From Prochlorococcus sp. AG-363-M17 (lineage in GTDB: Bacteria; Cyanobacteriota; Cyanobacteriia; PCC-6307; Cyanobiaceae): a DNA stretch of 64,000 bases. Within the stretch, counting starts at the first letter, position 1; each line of letters starts with the position of its first letter. Positions 15,966-25,970 of the stretch are shown piece after piece. The position numbers and the translations under genes are program-made. Below the pieces are notes generated by a model that saw nothing but the letters and a program-made list of their open reading frames with translations, was not told the origin of the DNA and ran no database searches. The DNA lies in the NCBI GenBank assembly GCA_003278365.1, contig QCFS01000002.1:30902-94901 (forward strand), given 5' to 3'.

Positions 15966-17639
15966 GTGATAAAACTGAAGCCATCTGCAAAAGGTAAGGC
16001 CATTCAACGCACCATAAAGCTAAACACTCCCTTCACTGACCAAAAGCCAGGTACATCAGGCCTTCGCAAAAGCAGTAAGCAATTTCAGACCGAGAACTAC
16101 CTGGAAAGTTTCATAGAAGCGATCCTACGTACCCTGCCTGGAACAAAAGGTGGGGTATTGGTGGTTGGGGGAGATGGTCGCTATGGAAATAAATCTGCAA
16201 TTAACATCATTCTTCAAATGGGAGCAGCCCACGGTTTAGATAAAATCATTACAACAACAAATGGCATTCTTTCTACTCCAGCAGCATCTAATCTGATAAG
16301 AAGCAGAAAAGCAATTGGTGGAATAATTCTTTCTGCAAGCCATAATCCAGGTGGGCCAAAAGGGGACTTTGGGGTAAAGGTAAATGGATCCAATGGTGGC
16401 CCGGCAAACGAATCTTTGACAAACGCTATCTACAAATGTAGTCAAAGCCTAGAAAGCTTCAAGCTTATCGAGAAAGAAAACATATCGATAGAAAAGGAAG
16501 GGGTTTTCTCCATCGCTCAAATGGATGTTGAAGTGATAGATGGGGTAAAAGATTATCTAGATCTAATGAATAATATTTTCGACTTTAAAAAAATCAGAGA
16601 TTTAATAAGTAAAGATTTTTCTATAGTGTTTGATGCAATGAATGCAGTTACAGGGCCATATGCCACCACACTTTTTGAGGAAATCTTAAATGCTCCAAAA
16701 GGAACTGTTAAAAACTCTGCCGCCTTAGAGGATTTCGGAGGAGGTCATCCCGATCCAAATCTTACGTATGCACATGAACTAGCAGATCTTTTGTTAAATA
16801 AGAAGGTATTTTCCTTCGGCGCAGCATGTGATGGTGATGGCGATAGAAATATGATACTTGGTAAAGGTTGCTTTGTTAATCCAAGTGATAGCCTTGCAGT
16901 CATAGCAGCCAATGCCACTTTAATACCTGGATATTCAAGTGGCCTAAAAGGTATAGCAAGATCAATGCCTACTAGTTCTGCAGTAGATATTGTAGCCAAA
17001 GATCTTAATATTGACTGTTATGAAACACCAACTGGTTGGAAATTTTTTGGGAATCTACTTGATGCTGATAAAATAACAATGTGTGGCGAAGAAAGTTTCG
17101 GGACTGGGAGTAATCATGTACGTGAAAAGGATGGATTATGGGCTGTACTTTGTTGGTTACAAATACTCGCTGAAAAACAAGTATCAGTTTCAGAGTTGAT
17201 GCAGGAGCATTGGCAAAAGTATGGCCGGCATTACTACTCCAGACATGATTATGAAGCAGTAGAAGCTCCAGCAGCAAATGATCTTTATCAACGACTTGAG
17301 GGCATGCTGCCATCCTTGATTGGGAGTTCATTTGGCAACAGCAAAGTTTCTCTTGCTGACAACTTTGAATATACAGATCCCATTGATAATTCTATAACTT
17401 GTAAACAAGGTCTCAGAATAATCATGGAGGACAGAAGTAGAGTAATTGTTCGACTATCTGGAACAGGTACAAAAGGAGCCACCTTAAGAATATACTTTGA
17501 AAAGTATGCACCCAATACTAATAAAGAAGAATTAAAAAAAGAGTCTCAAGACGCTTTATACGAACTAATCAAAGATATAAATAATCTTGGCCAGATTCAT
17601 CAAAGGACTGGAATGAATAGGCCAACAGTAATCACATAA
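15966..17639 (+). CDS. pgm: Phosphoglucomutase (alpha-D-glucose-phosphate specific)
   Basis: Interconverts glucose 1-phosphate and glucose 6-phosphate, feeding glycogen and cell-envelope sugar synthesis. Phosphoserine loop LSASHNPGG near 120, metal loop CDGDGDRN near 288, sugar-binding loop GEESFGTGSNH near 370, and the phosphate-binding end RLSGTGTKGATLR near 500. The 557-residue length and GTSGLRK near residue 32 place it in the eukaryote-like PGM1/bacterial Pgm branch. Start is GTG at 15966; no ATG is available before the conserved region. The upstream 158 bp contains an AT-rich inverted repeat near 15905 but no gene. Confidence 0.95.
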   Translation: MIKLKPSAKGKAIQRTIKLNTPFTDQKPGTSGLRKSSKQFQTENYLESFIEAILRTLPGTKGGVLVVGGDGRYGNKSAINIILQMGAAHGLDKIITTTNGILSTPAASNLIRSRKAIGGIILSASHNPGGPKGDFGVKVNGSNGGPANESLTNAIYKCSQSLESFKLIEKENISIEKEGVFSIAQMDVEVIDGVKDYLDLMNNIFDFKKIRDLISKDFSIVFDAMNAVTGPYATTLFEEILNAPKGTVKNSAALEDFGGGHPDPNLTYAHELADLLLNKKVFSFGAACDGDGDRNMILGKGCFVNPSDSLAVIAANATLIPGYSSGLKGIARSMPTSSAVDIVAKDLNIDCYETPTGWKFFGNLLDADKITMCGEESFGTGSNHVREKDGLWAVLCWLQILAEKQVSVSELMQEHWQKYGRHYYSRHDYEAVEAPAANDLYQRLEGMLPSLIGSSFGNSKVSLADNFEYTDPIDNSITCKQGLRIIMEDRSRVIVRLSGTGTKGATLRIYFEKYAPNTNKEELKKESQDALYELIKDINNLGQIHQRTGMNRPTVIT

Positions 17640-17725
17640 ATTTGATCAAACTAAAAAAAGCAACCAAAAGACATTTCGCTTATATTAAGTTTGAGATTGT
17701 CTTACCATCATCGCAATTCTTCGTC

Positions 17726-17762
17726 AGGAGGAATAGCCATGATTATCGATTTTTTTGCTTGA
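17726..17762 (+). promoter_or_regulatory. Seven-codon leader ORF with consensus ribosome-binding site before the rarA fusion gene
   Basis: AGGAGG at 17726-17731 is followed seven bases later by ATG (17739) and a frame MIIDFFA ending in TGA at 17760-17762. This is in the same frame as the large gene whose TTG start lies six bases after the stop. The downstream TTG has only a weak purine tract of its own, so termination-reinitiation coupling is plausible. Confidence 0.45.
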
Positions 17763-17768
17763 GAAGCA

Positions 17769-19970
17769 TTGGACCAGAACCTATTTGAATATCACAGTAA
17801 TCTTGAGCAAGTCAGGAATGCTCCCTTAGCAGATCGAATGAGGCCTAGGAGCCTAGATGAATTTGAAGGCCAAAACGCAATCCTTGCTGAAGGGCGTCTT
17901 CTACGAAGGGCTATTAATACAGATAAAGTAGGTAATTTGATACTTCACGGTCCTCCAGGGGTAGGAAAGACAACACTTGCAAGAATTATTGCGAAGCAAA
18001 CACGGGCACATTTCACGACTCTGAATGCTGTACTTTCGGGAGTCAAGGATATAAGAGCAGCGCTAGAAGATGCAAAGAGAAGACTGGAGCTTTACCAATT
18101 AAGGTCAATACTTTTTATAGATGAAGTCCATCGTTTTAATACAAGCCAACAGGATGCCTTGCTTCCATCAGTGGAGAATGGGACGGTAATTCTGATTGGA
18201 GCAACAACTGAGAACCCTTATTTCGAAGTTAATAAGGCTCTACTTAGCAGATCGAGACTTTTTAGATTACAACCTCTCGAAAGAATTGATCTTCATCGAC
18301 TATTGGAAAGAGCATTAAAAGACGAAAAAAGAGGTTATGGATCTAAGCAGGTCATTATCACTCAAGATGCAGAAAATCACCTGGTTGATATTTCGAATGG
18401 AGACGCAAGAAGTCTTCTAAATGCTCTAGAGCTAGCAGTAGAAAGTACTGAGCCCCAAAAAGATGGGTCCATAAATATAAACCTACTAATCGCTGAAGAG
18501 TCAATCCAAGAAAGAGCTGTTCTATATGACAAACATGGTGATGCTCACTACGACACAATAAGTGCATTTATTAAATCTATAAGAGGATCAGACGCAGATG
18601 CAGCTTTGTTTTGGTTAGCAAGAATGATCGAAGCTGGCGAAAGTCCAAGATTCATCTTCAGAAGAATGCTTATTTCTGCAAGTGAAGACATTGGGCTAGC
18701 AGACCCTCAGGCAATAGTCATTGTTCAGGCATGCGCAGAGGCATTCGAAAGAGTAGGCATGCCAGAAGGCATGTATCACCTTAGTGAAGCAGCTGTTTAT
18801 CTAACTTGTGCGGAGAAAAGCAACAGCATGCTTGGTGTCTTTGACGCATTGATGACTGTTAGGCAAGCAAATAAGCAAGAAGTGCCTCCCCATCTCAGAG
18901 ATGGTCATAGAGACAAAGAAGCTTTCGGAGATGGTCTCGGTTATCGCTATCCACATAACTTCAAAGAACATTGGATTGCACAGCAATATCTACCAAAAGC
19001 TTTGCAAGGAGAAGTTTTTTGGAAGCCCACTACTAGTGGCTGGGAAGGTATGCATCGTTCATTGATGCTCGAACACAAGTCAGCACAAATGGCTGCCTCT
19101 CAAGAGTCAAACTCCCCTGAAGAGTTACTTATTAGCAGCTCCCCCGAAGATCCTCATCTCAATAGGTGGGTGCAAAGACAAATAACACAAGCAGGCGACC
19201 GCATGAAATTGCTGAACAAGAAGTTATGGCAGGATGCCCACTTACAAAGACAAGATCGCGTACTAATTCTAGGAGGAGGTTCATTGTTATGGGCACTTGA
19301 ACCACTGAGAAAAGTTCCGGAAGGAGGGGTGACAATTCTCTGCCACAAGAATGAAGATGAGTCACATTTAAGGGCAGAGATTGATTTAATCGAGCCCTTA
19401 CAAAGGCCTGGAATTATTAGCGGTGATATAGAAAGTTTAAGAAGGCTTGCGAAGGATCAGAGCTTCGAATGGATTGGGGGACGAATCCCAATAGATACAT
19501 TCGAAATCAAATACTTGCAAGAAATTTTCTCAGTACTTTTAAGTAATTCCTCACCAGATTTAGAAATTAGATTATTAATAAGCAATCCATGCTTAGGTCC
19601 AAGTGCAGCCCTAATCCAATTAAATAGTGAGCTTGGAAATAGCACCCTAGAAAATAAAGCTTTAGCAGCTGTAGTTGACAGAGAAAAATCCTGGCTTGAA
19701 GGGAAAATAATTAGCAAGGTCCTTAAGAAATCCTTACTCAAGCAAGGACTTAAGATAGAGCTTGAAGAATGGATGGAAACATTCTATCTTAAAATAAATG
19801 ATTCCCTGATAGAAAGGTTGTTAGATAAGAATAAACCTTATCAAAAAATAATTAAAGGAGTTTCATCCTCAGAAGCTAATCAAGCAATAAGAAAGTTTCT
19901 ACAGGAATTAAAAGGTGAAAAATTACCACAGTTAATGAAGCATCAAAGATTAATTTGCAAAAAAAGCTAA
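17769..19970 (+). CDS. RarA/MgsA-type AAA ATPase fused to a methyltransferase-like domain
   Basis: Residues 1-440 form a clamp-loader-like AAA ATPase of the RarA (MgsA) family: Walker [10 protein letters not shown] at 61-69, Walker [10 protein letters not shown] near 117, sensor ATTENP near 145, and the C-terminal RarA region with [20 protein letters not shown] near 385. RarA acts at stalled replication forks. From about residue 470 to 733 a second domain follows with [14 protein letters not shown] near 497, resembling motif I of a Rossmann methyltransferase. I recall this two-domain architecture from other cyanobacteria. TTG start; preceded by a short leader ORF. Confidence 0.88.
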   Translation: MDQNLFEYHSNLEQVRNAPLADRMRPRSLDEFEGQNAILAEGRLLRRAINTDKVGNLILHGPPGVGKTTLARIIAKQTRAHFTTLNAVLSGVKDIRAALEDAKRRLELYQLRSILFIDEVHRFNTSQQDALLPSVENGTVILIGATTENPYFEVNKALLSRSRLFRLQPLERIDLHRLLERALKDEKRGYGSKQVIITQDAENHLVDISNGDARSLLNALELAVESTEPQKDGSININLLIAEESIQERAVLYDKHGDAHYDTISAFIKSIRGSDADAALFWLARMIEAGESPRFIFRRMLISASEDIGLADPQAIVIVQACAEAFERVGMPEGMYHLSEAAVYLTCAEKSNSMLGVFDALMTVRQANKQEVPPHLRDGHRDKEAFGDGLGYRYPHNFKEHWIAQQYLPKALQGEVFWKPTTSGWEGMHRSLMLEHKSAQMAASQESNSPEELLISSSPEDPHLNRWVQRQITQAGDRMKLLNKKLWQDAHLQRQDRVLILGGGSLLWALEPLRKVPEGGVTILCHKNEDESHLRAEIDLIEPLQRPGIISGDIESLRRLAKDQSFEWIGGRIPIDTFEIKYLQEIFSVLLSNSSPDLEIRLLISNPCLGPSAALIQLNSELGNSTLENKALAAVVDREKSWLEGKIISKVLKKSLLKQGLKIELEEWMETFYLKINDSLIERLLDKNKPYQKIIKGVSSSEANQAIRKFLQELKGEKLPQLMKHQRLICKKS

Positions 19971-19989
19971 TCTAATGAATAAATAAGGT

Positions 19990-20673
19990 TTAATTTATAC
20001 ACAACATTGTTGGATTAGCAGCATTACTAAAATCACTTGCAACAGCAATGGCCCAATGAGAATGTCTTAAGTTCATTGAACTTAAGCGAACCTTAAGTGA
20101 GTGGTGTTCAATAATGCCTAATTCTTCTCTTGAGTGCCAATGGACTAAGTCATTAGCAAGACTTCCTTTTTGCCATTTAATCGCAGCTTCTTTTATTAAC
20201 CATTTCTCAAGGACCTTGATCCTGAGATTGTCACCATGCAACTTAGAAATCTGTTGCTGCTCTTTATCTGAAAAATAACGAGAAGCAATATGGTTTGCAG
20301 AAAAAGATCGATCTATCCTCTCTATATCAATACCAAGAGGCGATTTTGACCAGCCCACCAATAATGCATCTCTGCAATGACTAATGCTTACAAAGCCCCA
20401 TCCTTCACTTAACTCAGGCGGGCGACCAGGACGAGCCGTCAGGGGAATATCCAAAGCCTTTACCTTCCAAAGATCGGACAAAGCCTGCCTTAGATACCCA
20501 CGAGAATGCCTAAACTCTCTTGATCTTCTAGAAGAGAGGCTAGAAGCCCATTGCTCTTCTTTTGGACTGATTTGCTTAAGAGGTGCATTTACCGGAAACA
20601 ACCACAAAGCAATTACGCTTGGTGTATTGACTTCCTTAGGCACCCATGGCCCTATGTATTGGCGATCCGGCAC
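19990..20673 (-). CDS. 4'-phosphopantetheinyl transferase (Sfp/HetI type)
   Basis: Transfers the phosphopantetheine arm of CoA to acyl carrier proteins. The family signatures are visible: GRPPELSEGWGFVSISHC near 95-108, GIDIERIDRS near 127, and W-L-I-K-E-A-A-I-K around 170. The 227-residue length fits the Sfp-type. As the only such gene seen here it may serve fatty-acid synthesis. The ATG at 20673 would overlap the divergent bcp start by 28 bp; a GTG at 20643 would remove the overlap and give 217 residues. Confidence 0.9.
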   Translation of the reverse strand: MPDRQYIGPWVPKEVNTPSVIALWLFPVNAPLKQISPKEEQWASSLSSRRSREFRHSRGYLRQALSDLWKVKALDIPLTARPGRPPELSEGWGFVSISHCRDALLVGWSKSPLGIDIERIDRSFSANHIASRYFSDKEQQQISKLHGDNLRIKVLEKWLIKEAAIKWQKGSLANDLVHWHSREELGIIEHHSLKVRLSSMNLRHSHWAIAVASDFSNAANPTMLCIN

Positions 20674-21113
20674 CAGATTTCACACTCCCAAATCATGAAG
20701 GAGAAGCAGTAAAGCTTTCATCGTTCAAAGGCCAACGGATAGTTATTTACTTTTATCCCAAAGATGACACACCTGGGTGCACAAAAGAAGCTTGTAACTT
20801 TAGAGATCAATGGACCTCCTTCGATTCCAATGGGATCCAGGTCATCGGAATAAGCAAAGACAATTCCAAGTCTCACTCTAAATTTATCGAGAAGTATGAC
20901 TTGCCTTTCATTCTTCTTACCGATGCTGAACCATGCCCAGTTGCAAGCTCTTACGAAAGTTATGGTCTTAAGAAATTCATGGGGCGTGAATATATGGGAA
21001 TGATGCGTCATACATTCGTAATTGATCAAGAAGGTAAAATTGAACAAATTTATTTAAAAGTAAAAGCTGCCACAATGGCTGACGATATCCTTAATGATCT
21101 AGGCCTGAAGTAA
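20646..21113 (+). CDS. bcp: Peroxiredoxin, Bcp/PrxQ type
   Basis: A 155-residue thiol peroxidase. GDPAPDFTLPNHEG at the N-terminus and the active-site motif DDTPGCTKEAC, with the peroxidatic cysteine followed five residues later by the resolving cysteine, identify the PrxQ branch. It reduces H2O2 and organic peroxides with electrons from thioredoxin. The start is set by the family (M-x-L-x-I-G-D). It overlaps the divergent phosphopantetheinyl transferase at its 5' end and the convergent coaX by 23 bp at its 3' end. Confidence 0.95.
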   Translation: MALCIGDPAPDFTLPNHEGEAVKLSSFKGQRIVIYFYPKDDTPGCTKEACNFRDQWTSFDSNGIQVIGISKDNSKSHSKFIEKYDLPFILLTDAEPCPVASSYESYGLKKFMGREYMGMMRHTFVIDQEGKIEQIYLKVKAATMADDILNDLGLK

Positions 21114-21801
21114 TGCGTTCCTGAATATCAAGCATTCCTTCAAGTACAAGATTGGGATATAGAGCCATTGGAATCTGTCTATCTCTTAATTCATTAAACA
21201 AGAAGCTTGAGTCACCACCACATAGCCATAATGGGAGGTTTGCCTCATTTTGTGCCTCTATTAATGCGCCTAGCAATGATTGAACACTTCCTCGCCTCAT
21301 AGCCTCTGCTGTATTAAAAGGAAATATATTTTTATCAAGTTCTTTTATGGCAGGTTCTTCAAGAGACTCTGTATTCTGAGCCATCGAAGTCAACTGAATA
21401 CGAAGGCCAGGAATAAGTTGTCCTCCAGAGAACCCTTCATGTATATCTATCTTAGTTAAGCTTAAGACAGTGCCTGCATCAGCAATGATTACACCATCAA
21501 GATTACTACTCTGGGCTTGAACTTTCCTTAACGCGCCCCAAGCAGCTAAAGCACGATCAATACCCAAGAATGAAGGTAAATTTCCTATTGGAATATCTCT
21601 TAAAAGAATACGATTTTTATTATCTAAAGCCCGATGAGTAGGGACCTTTCCAACTGCAGCCCAATGAAAAATTTCACAATTAATCTCCTCTATTTTTGTT
21701 AAATCAGGGGGAGTGTGGACAAAGCTCCAGGTGGCACTTTTGTATTGAGCCCAATGCCAACGAGTATTGCCAATCAAGAGGCAAAGTCTCTCTATATCCA
21801 C
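21091..21801 (-). CDS. coaX: Type III pantothenate kinase
   Basis: Phosphorylates pantothenate in the first step of CoA synthesis. Motifs of the CoaX (ASKHA) fold are present: LLIGNTRWHWAQ near the N-terminus, IADAGTVLSLTKI in the middle, GGQLIPGLRIQL, and a C-terminal LWLCGGDSSFL. The frame opens at 21846, overlapping cysH, but a GTG at 21801 lies two bases after the cysH stop, has a GGAGAAGG ribosome-binding site nine bases upstream and starts just before the conserved LLIGN. I chose that start (236 residues). Likely co-transcribed with cysH. Confidence 0.9.
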   Translation of the reverse strand: MDIERLCLLIGNTRWHWAQYKSATWSFVHTPPDLTKIEEINCEIFHWAAVGKVPTHRALDNKNRILLRDIPIGNLPSFLGIDRALAAWGALRKVQAQSSNLDGVIIADAGTVLSLTKIDIHEGFSGGQLIPGLRIQLTSMAQNTESLEEPAIKELDKNIFPFNTAEAMRRGSVQSLLGALIEAQNEANLPLWLCGGDSSFLFNELRDRQIPMALYPNLVLEGMLDIQERITSGLDH

Positions 21802-21803
21802 CT

Positions 21804-22610
21804 TTATATGCCTTCTCCCATTACACCTGGCATATGGATACCACATTCTTGTTTCAGGCCGCCAAAACGTGTTTTTCTTCCTGATGCCTCGCCAGTATCA
21901 GGTGAACTAGAATGCCAGTCACCTACTGTTGAGTAACCTTTCTCAAAAAGAGGATGCTGAGGCAAATCATGCTCCTGCATGTAATAAAAAACATCTTTTG
22001 TGCTCCAATTCAGCAAAGGTCTTAAAGAACAACGTCCTCTAACCAAATCCAATGGAGTCATACTTTTGCGATGATCAGTTTGAGAGCCCCTTACACCACT
22101 AGCCCAACAAAGTGATTTGTAAGTATTTAAAGCATTCTCAAGTGGCTTAACTTTGCGAATCAAGTGATACTTTTCAAGGTCCTCAACTGAGTCAGTCTCC
22201 CAGAGAAGCCCATACAGAGCTTCCATGCGAGCAGGTGAAATCTCACTTTGAACTGGCTTGATATCTAAATCAAACCTCTTTGATAGTAAATCTGCATAAA
22301 GATAAGTTTCTTTAGGCAAGTACCCTGTATCCACCCAGATCACTGGCACTTTGTCTCCACCTTTGAGGCAGTGCAGCATATGCAGCAGAACCGATGATTG
22401 AACCCCAAAACTTGTTGTAAGGACAAACCTTCTTTGAAACTTTTCCAAAGCCCATTCAAGGCGCTCCTTTGGAGCAAGCTTCGTCAAATGAGTTCTAGCC
22501 TCTTCAAAAGACAGGCCCAATAAATCTGTGACTTCCTCTTGAATTAACTGGTCTGCTCTTGCAGTAGATGTTCTAGTTGAATCATTCATGCCACCATCAT
22601 CTAATGCCAC
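21804..22610 (-). CDS. cysH: Phosphoadenylyl-sulfate (PAPS) reductase
   Basis: Reduces PAPS to sulfite in assimilatory sulfate reduction. The nucleotide-binding region TTSFGVQSSVLLHML near residue 66 and the C-terminal catalytic motif KQECGIH are present. The Cys-Cys and Cys-x-x-Cys ligands of a 4Fe-4S cluster, expected for APS reductases, are absent, which points to the thioredoxin-dependent PAPS type. The 268-residue length fits. Cluster-independence would save iron, and a cysK gene also occurs in this window. Divergent from the SLC13 permease gene about 97 bp away. Confidence 0.92.
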   Translation of the reverse strand: MALDDGGMNDSTRTSTARADQLIQEEVTDLLGLSFEEARTHLTKLAPKERLEWALEKFQRRFVLTTSFGVQSSVLLHMLHCLKGGDKVPVIWVDTGYLPKETYLYADLLSKRFDLDIKPVQSEISPARMEALYGLLWETDSVEDLEKYHLIRKVKPLENALNTYKSLCWASGVRGSQTDHRKSMTPLDLVRGRCSLRPLLNWSTKDVFYYMQEHDLPQHPLFEKGYSTVGDWHSSSPDTGEASGRKTRFGGLKQECGIHMPGVMGEGI

Positions 22611-22706
22611 GGATCCGTAAAGCTTGCTTAGGGTTCATAAGATCATCCCAGAAATTAGAACCATGGCTAAGAATTACCTAAAAGGTCTTTCAAATAAAAG
22701 CAATTT

Positions 22707-24530
22707 ATGAATGAGCTAAGCGCTGCTCTTCAAAATCAAGAGGCCTTAATAACGCTGGCCATTTTATTAATGGCGATAGTGCTCTTTATTGCTGGATCAT
22801 TGGCACCTGAGCTTACTGGGCTGCTCAGCGTAGGCCTCCTCATAGGGAGCGGAGTATTAACACCACAAAAAGCCCTTGCAGGGTTTGGAAGCCCTGCGCT
22901 GATAACCCTCATGGGGTTATTCGCAGTGTCAGCAGCCTTATTTCGCAGTGGAGCTTTAGATCGCCTAAGAGAATTAATAGCATCCGAACAAATCAAAACA
23001 CCAAGACATCTAATTGCCTTATTGGCATTAGTAGTTGCTCCAATTTCAGGGGTTGTGCCAAATACACCAGTAGTTGCATCACTACTCCCAGTAATTGAAG
23101 CTTGGTGTAATCGAAGAAGACTTTCTCCATCAAGAGTCTTACTTCCTCTATCGTTTGCGACAGTAATAGGAGGGACCTTAACTCTCCTCGGTAGTTCAGT
23201 AAATCTCCTTGTGAGTGATATCAGTGAACAACTTGGCTATGGCTCTCTAACACTTTTCAGCTTTACCTCTATAGGAATACCAATTTGGCTAATAGGCACT
23301 GCATATCTCTTACTTGCTCCTGAAGCCCTGTTACCTGATCGTGGAAGAAATAATAACGACCTAGGTACAAACAAAGACCAAACTGGATATTTCACAGAAG
23401 TCTCAATTCCATCCGATTCTCATTTAGTAGGCCAATCTCTCCACAACAGTCGTTTACAAAGAAGATTTGACGTTGATGTTCTTGAACTCCAAAGGGGAAA
23501 AGAACGATTACTACCCCCTCTAGCAGATCGAAAATTAGAGCCGGGTGACAGACTGCTTTTAAGAGTGACAAGGGCAGATTTGTTACGTCTTCAACAAGAA
23601 CACACTATTCAATTAGCAGCAGATGTTCGCAAAACTACTTTGAGCAAAGCAAGCGCTTTTACAAATGGAGATGTTCAAAAAACTGTAGAAGTACTACTCC
23701 CTGCAGGATCCACGTTGGCTGGAGCGAGTTTAAGAGAACTGCGTTTTCGACAACGACACAACTCAACGGTATTGGCTTTGAGACGAGGACAACAAACAGT
23801 TCAAGAAAGACTTGGTCAGGCAGTTTTACGTGAAGGAGATGTATTGCTTCTTCAAGCACCATTAGATTCAATTAGAGGCCTACAAGCAAACAATGATTTA
23901 CTAATTCTTGATCAACTTGAGAATGATCTCCCCACCGTTTCTAAAAAACCAATTGCAATTACCATTGCAATTGCAATGCTTCTTTTACCTACGCTGACAC
24001 CTCTACCGCTTGTAGCAAGTGTTCTTTTAGCAGCTGTGGCAATGGTTGCATCTGGCTGCATCAGACCGAGAGAGTTACAACAATCAATTCGTCTAGATGT
24101 GATTCTTTTGTTGGGATCACTATCTAGTTTCAGTGTGGCAATGCAAACAACAGGGTTAGCTGATGCATTAGCACAAAGTCTTGAATATTGGCTCAGAGAT
24201 TGGCCGACATATGGAGCATTGATCATTATCTTTTTATCTACAACCTTACTTACTCAAGTCATTAGTAATGCCGCTTCAGTTGCCCTTTTCATACCAGTAG
24301 CTATACAACTTGCTCCAGGAATGGGACTTCCTCCAACGGCTCTATTACTAACAGTTTTATTTGGAGCCAGTCAATCTTTTCTGACTCCTATGGGCTATCA
24401 AACAAACTTAATGGTTTTCGGGCCAGGACGATATCGTTTTCTAGACGTAACTAGATATGGGGCAGGTCTAACTGTCATCATGACCATAGTAATTCCTGGC
24501 CTAATCCTTTGGCAATACAAAGTCTTCTAG
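22707..24530 (+). CDS. SLC13 (DASS) family permease with two internal RCK_C domains
   Basis: A 607-residue transporter. Transmembrane helices occur in two blocks (about 13-205 and 405-600), and between them two RCK_C/TrkA_C domains are visible (about 225-310 and 320-400), each with the pattern of a ligand-binding regulatory fold: SLHNSRLQRRFDVDVLELQRG and SLRELRFRQRHNSTVLALRRG. The family exchanges sodium with sulfate, dicarboxylates or other anions. Divergence from cysH hints at sulfate, but the specificity is not readable from sequence. Same strand as ktrB 14 bp downstream, so probably co-transcribed. Confidence 0.88.
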   Translation: MNELSAALQNQEALITLAILLMAIVLFIAGSLAPELTGLLSVGLLIGSGVLTPQKALAGFGSPALITLMGLFAVSAALFRSGALDRLRELIASEQIKTPRHLIALLALVVAPISGVVPNTPVVASLLPVIEAWCNRRRLSPSRVLLPLSFATVIGGTLTLLGSSVNLLVSDISEQLGYGSLTLFSFTSIGIPIWLIGTAYLLLAPEALLPDRGRNNNDLGTNKDQTGYFTEVSIPSDSHLVGQSLHNSRLQRRFDVDVLELQRGKERLLPPLADRKLEPGDRLLLRVTRADLLRLQQEHTIQLAADVRKTTLSKASAFTNGDVQKTVEVLLPAGSTLAGASLRELRFRQRHNSTVLALRRGQQTVQERLGQAVLREGDVLLLQAPLDSIRGLQANNDLLILDQLENDLPTVSKKPIAITIAIAMLLLPTLTPLPLVASVLLAAVAMVASGCIRPRELQQSIRLDVILLLGSLSSFSVAMQTTGLADALAQSLEYWLRDWPTYGALIIIFLSTTLLTQVISNAASVALFIPVAIQLAPGMGLPPTALLLTVLFGASQSFLTPMGYQTNLMVFGPGRYRFLDVTRYGAGLTVIMTIVIPGLILWQYKVF

Positions 24531-24543
24531 ATTTAATTAATTA

Positions 24544-25947
24544 GTGAAATTTTCCAAAGCGATATACCAAACTCAAGGTCGGTACAGACGGCTTACAGTC
24601 CCTCAGTTTACTGTCGTTACTGGCTTAATAGTTATTTTGATTGGCGCATTAATTATTGCCACACCAATTTGTTCCAATGAGAAAGTAGGGTTTTGGGAAG
24701 CACTTTTCACTGCAACTTCAGCAGTAACAGTAACTGGCTTAAGTGTTATTGATATTGGCCAAGATCTAACCATATATGGTCAAGTTGTTCTAGCAACAAT
24801 GCTTTTAATTGGAGGCCTTGGCCTTATGGCAATAACAACTTTTCTACAGGGATTTGTGGTACGAGGAACAGAGCTAAGGTGCAGGTTAGATCGTGGCAAA
24901 ACACTCGACGAGTTTGGAGTTGGTGGAGTAGGAAGAACTTTCCGAGGCATAGTTCTGACTGCAACAATCTTGATTCTCATTGGTGCATCTGCTCTATATA
25001 ACTTTGGATTTACAGATATTCCTGACAAGGGAACACGACTATGGGCATCTATATTTCACAGCATCTCTGCTTATAACAATGCTGGGTTTGGATTATGGTC
25101 GAGCAGTCTAGAAAACTATAGAACTAACTGGGTAGTGAATCTAATCATAATCATGTTAATTGTGTTAGGAGGACTTGGCTGGAGAGTAACTAGCGATCTA
25201 TGGAGTAATCGCACAAACTTAACTAGAAAATCATTAAGTCTCCATACAAGAATTGTTCTAAGAACATCTTTACTTCTAACTCTGCTAGGTACATTTGGAC
25301 TTTTAATTACTGAATCACTAGGACAAGGAGGATTCTTCAACCAAGTTAACTGGTCAACACGATTAATGAGTGCTTTTTTTGAGTCCGTTAGTGCAAGAAC
25401 AGCCGGATTTAGCACCTTGCCTCTTTCTTTGGAGAACATTTCCGATTCAGGCCTATTGCTACTTATGACACTGATGTTTATAGGGGCAAGTCCAGGAGGT
25501 ACTGGTGGTGGAATTAAAACAACTACCCTTGCCGCACTTATGGCAGCAACTCGTTCAACACTCAGAGGACAAAGTGACGTGGTGATAAAAAACCGTCAAA
25601 TCTCTGACAAAGTTGTTCTAAAAGCAGTTGGAATTACATTAGGCTCAATACTTTTTGTATTAATGATGACCCTTTTACTTGGGCTATCAAACAACGTTAC
25701 ACAAGAAGAAAGCTTCTCTTTCTTGGAAATGCTTTTCACTTCCATCTCAGCCTTCGCTACTGTTGGGTTTGACGTTGGAGTGACAAAACAACTTAGTCAT
25801 TTGGGTCAATTAATTTTGATAATTGGAATGTTTGTTGGTCGTTTAGGGATACTCTTACTACTTAGCGCTATCTGGGAAGTTATTAGTAGAGATCGTTTAC
25901 ACCGACAAAACCGCATTGGCTTCCCCCATGCAGATCTTTATGTCTGA
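24544..25947 (+). CDS. ktrB: Ktr-type potassium uptake channel subunit KtrB
   Basis: A 467-residue TrkH/KtrB-family protein with four membrane-pore-membrane repeats. The four selectivity-filter loops are recognisable, each with its Gly: TSAVTVTGLSV, SAYNNAGFGLW, SARTAGFSTL and SAFATVGFDVG. A flexible gate-like segment with GASPGGTGGGIKTTT follows the third repeat. It moves K+ with Na+ dependence when paired with KtrA. Start is GTG 24544 (no better ATG). The gene lies between the SLC13 permease and ktrA in an apparent operon. Confidence 0.93.
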   Translation: MKFSKAIYQTQGRYRRLTVPQFTVVTGLIVILIGALIIATPICSNEKVGFWEALFTATSAVTVTGLSVIDIGQDLTIYGQVVLATMLLIGGLGLMAITTFLQGFVVRGTELRCRLDRGKTLDEFGVGGVGRTFRGIVLTATILILIGASALYNFGFTDIPDKGTRLWASIFHSISAYNNAGFGLWSSSLENYRTNWVVNLIIIMLIVLGGLGWRVTSDLWSNRTNLTRKSLSLHTRIVLRTSLLLTLLGTFGLLITESLGQGGFFNQVNWSTRLMSAFFESVSARTAGFSTLPLSLENISDSGLLLLMTLMFIGASPGGTGGGIKTTTLAALMAATRSTLRGQSDVVIKNRQISDKVVLKAVGITLGSILFVLMMTLLLGLSNNVTQEESFSFLEMLFTSISAFATVGFDVGVTKQLSHLGQLILIIGMFVGRLGILLLLSAIWEVISRDRLHRQNRIGFPHADLYV

Positions 25948-25970
25948 CATTTTCTCCAAGAGGACAACTA

